Source of the DNA: Halorubrum sp. 48-1-W
Lineage (GTDB): Archaea; Halobacteriota; Halobacteria; Halobacteriales; Haloferacaceae
Assembly (NCBI RefSeq): GCF_003287355.1
Contig: NZ_QMIM01000039.1
Location: forward strand, 1 to 40,606
Length of the DNA: 40,606 nucleotides
Direction: 5' to 3'
The notes beneath the pieces were generated by a model. That model did no database searches. It saw only the letters and a program-made list of their open reading frames with translations, and was not told where the DNA came from. The position numbers were made by a program, and so were the translations under genes. Shown here piece after piece: positions 38,660 through 40,606 of the stretch (the first letter of the stretch is position 1; the number at the start of each line of letters is the position of its first letter).

Positions 38660-38872
38660 TTAGCGTCCGTTTTCGACGCGCTCTCGGAGTCGATCCACGT
38701 CGGATTCCAGCGCTGCGATCCGCTCTTCGAGCGCCGACCGACGACGGAGGAGGAGAACCAGGGCCACGACGCCGAGCGCGACGGGAGCAGTGAGCAACAA
38801 CAGCACCAACGCGACGATCACGAGTTCCGGACCGCCCGGGACGCCGAACTGCGCGGGGAGGGCAGCGAGCAT
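38660..38872 (-). CDS. TatA-like small membrane protein with coiled-coil tail
   Basis: A 70-residue protein. It begins with a short amphipathic stretch and Gly-Gly-Pro-Glu-Leu-Val-Ile-Val, which resembles the N-terminal TatA motif of haloarchaeal twin-arginine translocases. The membrane segment (about 17-42) is longer than in TatA, and the following Phe-Gly-x-x-Lys-Leu-Pro hinge is missing; instead Arg-Arg-Arg precedes a short charged coiled coil (Leu-Glu-Glu-Arg-Ile-Ala-Ala-Leu-Glu-Ser). So it is not a typical TatA subunit. It could be a TatA paralogue or a membrane anchor; this is unproven. Confidence 0.65.
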   Translation of the reverse strand: MLAALPAQFGVPGGPELVIVALVLLLLTAPVALGVVALVLLLRRRSALEERIAALESDVDRLRERVENGR

Positions 38873-38994
38873 GTCGGACGCTCATCACGATAGGACAAAA
38901 ACCCTCGGGGCGGACCGTCGGATCGGCGGGGTCGCGCGCCCCCACAGCGAACGTCCTCGCCGCGTCCGCTCGGTCTCCCGTCCCGCTCGAGCGC

Positions 38995-40332
38995 TCAGTC
39001 GTCCCGACCGGCGAAGTCCGCGAGGTTCGCCTGGAGCCCGGCTGTCATCGTCGACTTCCGCCGGAGGCGACCGAGCGAGATGGGCAGGTGCGCCGTGACG
39101 CCCCGGACCGCCTCGCCGAACGTCTCCGCCGTCCCGTGTTCGCCCTCGAAGGCGTTCCGGACGGCCTCGCGCACCTGCCAGACGCCGACGGGCCCCCAGT
39201 AGTCGTCGGAGACGTGCCGGCAGACGAGGACCTTCGCCTGCCGGCCGCGGTCGTGGAGGTGTTCGAGGACGCCGAGGCGGGCAGCGTAGTACGCGCCCGC
39301 GGTCTCCTCGACGTACCCCGTCCGTCCCTCGCGTCCCTCGCTCGCGGCTGCGAGGTAGACGCCGGCGTCGGGGTCGGGGTTCCAGATCGAGCCGGGCGCC
39401 TTCAGCTCGACCAGCTCGTACTCCCAGTGTCCGGGGACGAGAACGACCCAGAACGCGTTCCCGAGGTACTCGTTTCGGTGGACCTCGATGGAGTCGATCG
39501 TCGGATCGTCCCGGATCGACCCGCGGAGGTACGCGCCGATCGTGTCGTCGACGGCGGTGATCGACCAGCGGGTCGGCACGAGCCGACGGTCCTCTCCACG
39601 CCCGAGCGCGCCCGCGGAGAGGATCGTGTTGACCTCGTACACGTCGAAGCCCCGGCGGTAGAGGTACGTCATCGCCCCCTCCGCGCGCCAGTCGTCGTCC
39701 TCCAGGGTCTTCTTCACCGGGCGCGGGACGTGCGGGTTCTCGCCGAGCGACGCGTCCCGTGCCGCCGCCCGCGGTCCGGTCGGCGTCTTCACGTCCTCGA
39801 GGCCGACCTCGAAGTCGAGGTCCGGCGTGCCGTCGAGGCCGATCTCGACGTCGACGGGGCGGTCCGCGATCGCCACCTCGCGTTGGACGCCGAGCCAGCC
39901 GTCCCACGCGTCGTGGACGCTCGCTGTGTCGGTCCCGGAGCTGACGGTCCCGGGTCCGCCGCGTCCGCCCCCGCTTCCGACGTCGGTTACGTCAACGCCG
40001 CGGTTGGCGTTGAGCAGGCTGGTCCGGCGTTCGAAGACGTCCGCGATCGAGACGCCCTCGTCGTACCACGCGCCGGAGGTCCGGAAGCGGCCTGCGCGCT
40101 CCTCGCGGCCGACCGGCGAGAGCAACCCAGTCGAGACGGTCGGGTAGTCCGAGCGCCCGACGAAGATGGAGGGAGAGACGCTGCCGACGACCGCGTCGTC
40201 GGATACCTCCGCGTCGAACCGTCGCTCGAAGGAGTCGAGGTGGTCGAGTATCCCGTAGTCCTTCTCGCGGGCGAGCCGACGGCGCTCGGCGCGCTCGTTC
40301 GTCTCGAACTCGAGGTACTCGTCGAGCCGCAT
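38995..40332 (-). CDS. nreA: Nre-family DNA repair protein
   Basis: A 445-residue member of the archaeal Nre family, which acts in DNA damage repair and contacts the sliding clamp. Signature parts are Ser-Pro-Ser-Ile-Phe-Val-Gly-Arg near residue 53, an Asn-Ala-Asn-Arg region near 108, Val-Gly-Leu-Glu-Asp-Val, and Pro-Gly-Ser-Ile-Trp-Asn. The C-terminus has Gln434-Ala-Asn-Leu437-Ala-Asp-Phe440, a fair PCNA-interacting (PIP) motif. The N-terminal cysteine cluster that I recall in other family members is absent. A Gly-rich linker (about 118-138) is probably disordered. The start is ATG 40332. Confidence 0.9.
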   Translation of the reverse strand: MRLDEYLEFETNERAERRRLAREKDYGILDHLDSFERRFDAEVSDDAVVGSVSPSIFVGRSDYPTVSTGLLSPVGREERAGRFRTSGAWYDEGVSIADVFERRTSLLNANRGVDVTDVGSGGGRGGPGTVSSGTDTASVHDAWDGWLGVQREVAIADRPVDVEIGLDGTPDLDFEVGLEDVKTPTGPRAAARDASLGENPHVPRPVKKTLEDDDWRAEGAMTYLYRRGFDVYEVNTILSAGALGRGEDRRLVPTRWSITAVDDTIGAYLRGSIRDDPTIDSIEVHRNEYLGNAFWVVLVPGHWEYELVELKAPGSIWNPDPDAGVYLAAASEGREGRTGYVEETAGAYYAARLGVLEHLHDRGRQAKVLVCRHVSDDYWGPVGVWQVREAVRNAFEGEHGTAETFGEAVRGVTAHLPISLGRLRRKSTMTAGLQANLADFAGRDD

Positions 40333-40606
40333 TCGTCGGACGTTGGCGGCGGGCGGGCTTGAACGTTGCTTCGGTCACGGACGCTGGTCCGAGGTGAGAG
40401 ACGTCTCGACGTCGCCGTGCGGTGGCGCGCCGGTGAGCGGGTGCGATAGCACCCGCGAACCGCCCGCGAGGTCGTCGGCGCTTCGCGCCGACTGCTCGGA
40501 AATCTCCGATTTCCGGTGGAGTCGACCGGCCTCCGCTTCGCTCCGGCCGGTCGACGAGGCTGGGGAGGCGTGAGGTGCGGGGCGGTTGCGGTTCGGGTGG
40601 GACTCA
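40333..40606. other. 274-nt terminal spacer up to the window edge
   Basis: No supported gene starts here. The stretch holds the second hairpin-string element and a G-rich run; the gene beyond it lies outside the window. Confidence 0.6.
40437..40600 (+). ncRNA. Hairpin-string element, copy 2 (candidate structured RNA or DNA element)
   Basis: Four perfect inverted repeats: GCGGGTGC/GCACCCGC (40437-40456, loop GATA), GTCGGCGC/GCGCCGAC (40474-40492, loop TTC), CGGAAATC/GATTTCCG (40497-40515, loop TCC) and GTCGACCGGCC/GGCCGGTCGAC (40521-40555, 13-nt loop). The second and third are joined by TGCT, as in copy 1. A G-rich stretch then leads to GTGGGACTC near the window end, echoing GTGGACTC after copy 1. 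It may continue beyond the window. Confidence 0.55.

Overview
The window is a GC-rich haloarchaeal chromosome segment. The evidence is a complete archaeal A-type ATP synthase gene set, a bacteriorhodopsin with its Bat regulator, very acidic predicted proteins, several haloarchaea-restricted small-protein families, and TATA-like boxes about 25 nt upstream of many start codons, which implies mostly leaderless transcripts. The opsin resembles the archaerhodopsins of Halorubrum, so Halorubrum or a close relative is the likely source (inference). I see no rRNA, tRNA, transposase, CRISPR array or intein.

Layout. 0-6.7 kb: end of a membrane protein gene, a GDT1-type transporter, a TPR/DUF424 pair, an SppA protease coupled to a second exported protein, the RNA phosphodiesterase ThpR, and a DUF21/CBS/CorC membrane protein. 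7-13 kb: serA, topA, a PAS histidine kinase, and a DUF192 protein. 13.3-18 kb: an AstE/AspA-type zinc hydrolase and a two-gene peptidase operon (CocE/NonD hydrolase and M28 aminopeptidase). 18-19 kb: two small haloarchaeal proteins. 19.1-30.8 kb, all on the minus strand: atpH-I-K-E-C-F-A-B, then bat and bop, then atpD. 31-35.6 kb: a divergent MinD-type ATPase with a long acidic tail, an XRE-type regulator, tiaS, and a VOC protein. 35.6-40.6 kb: small proteins, an M24 Xaa-Pro peptidase, DUF5789 and DUF302 proteins, a TatA-like small membrane protein, and nreA.

How the genes fit together. The central block places a light-driven proton pump (bop) and its activator (bat) between atpB and atpD of the proton-driven ATP synthase, so proton source and proton consumer form one co-directional cluster. 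Bat carries an apparently complete LOV photosensor, so light may both drive the pump and set its expression. The MinD-type ATPase, transcribed divergently from the ATP synthase promoter region, resembles MinD4 of Haloferax.

Two non-coding patterns run through the window. First, short tandem duplications and triplications (unit 16-33 nt) sit in many intergenic spacers, and in-frame 21-30 nt versions sit inside genes encoding disordered regions. Second, two strings of perfect hairpins (about 35.61-35.73 kb and 40.44-40.60 kb) share a layout and a core motif while their stems differ by compensated changes. That second pattern is the best candidate here for an undescribed structured element.
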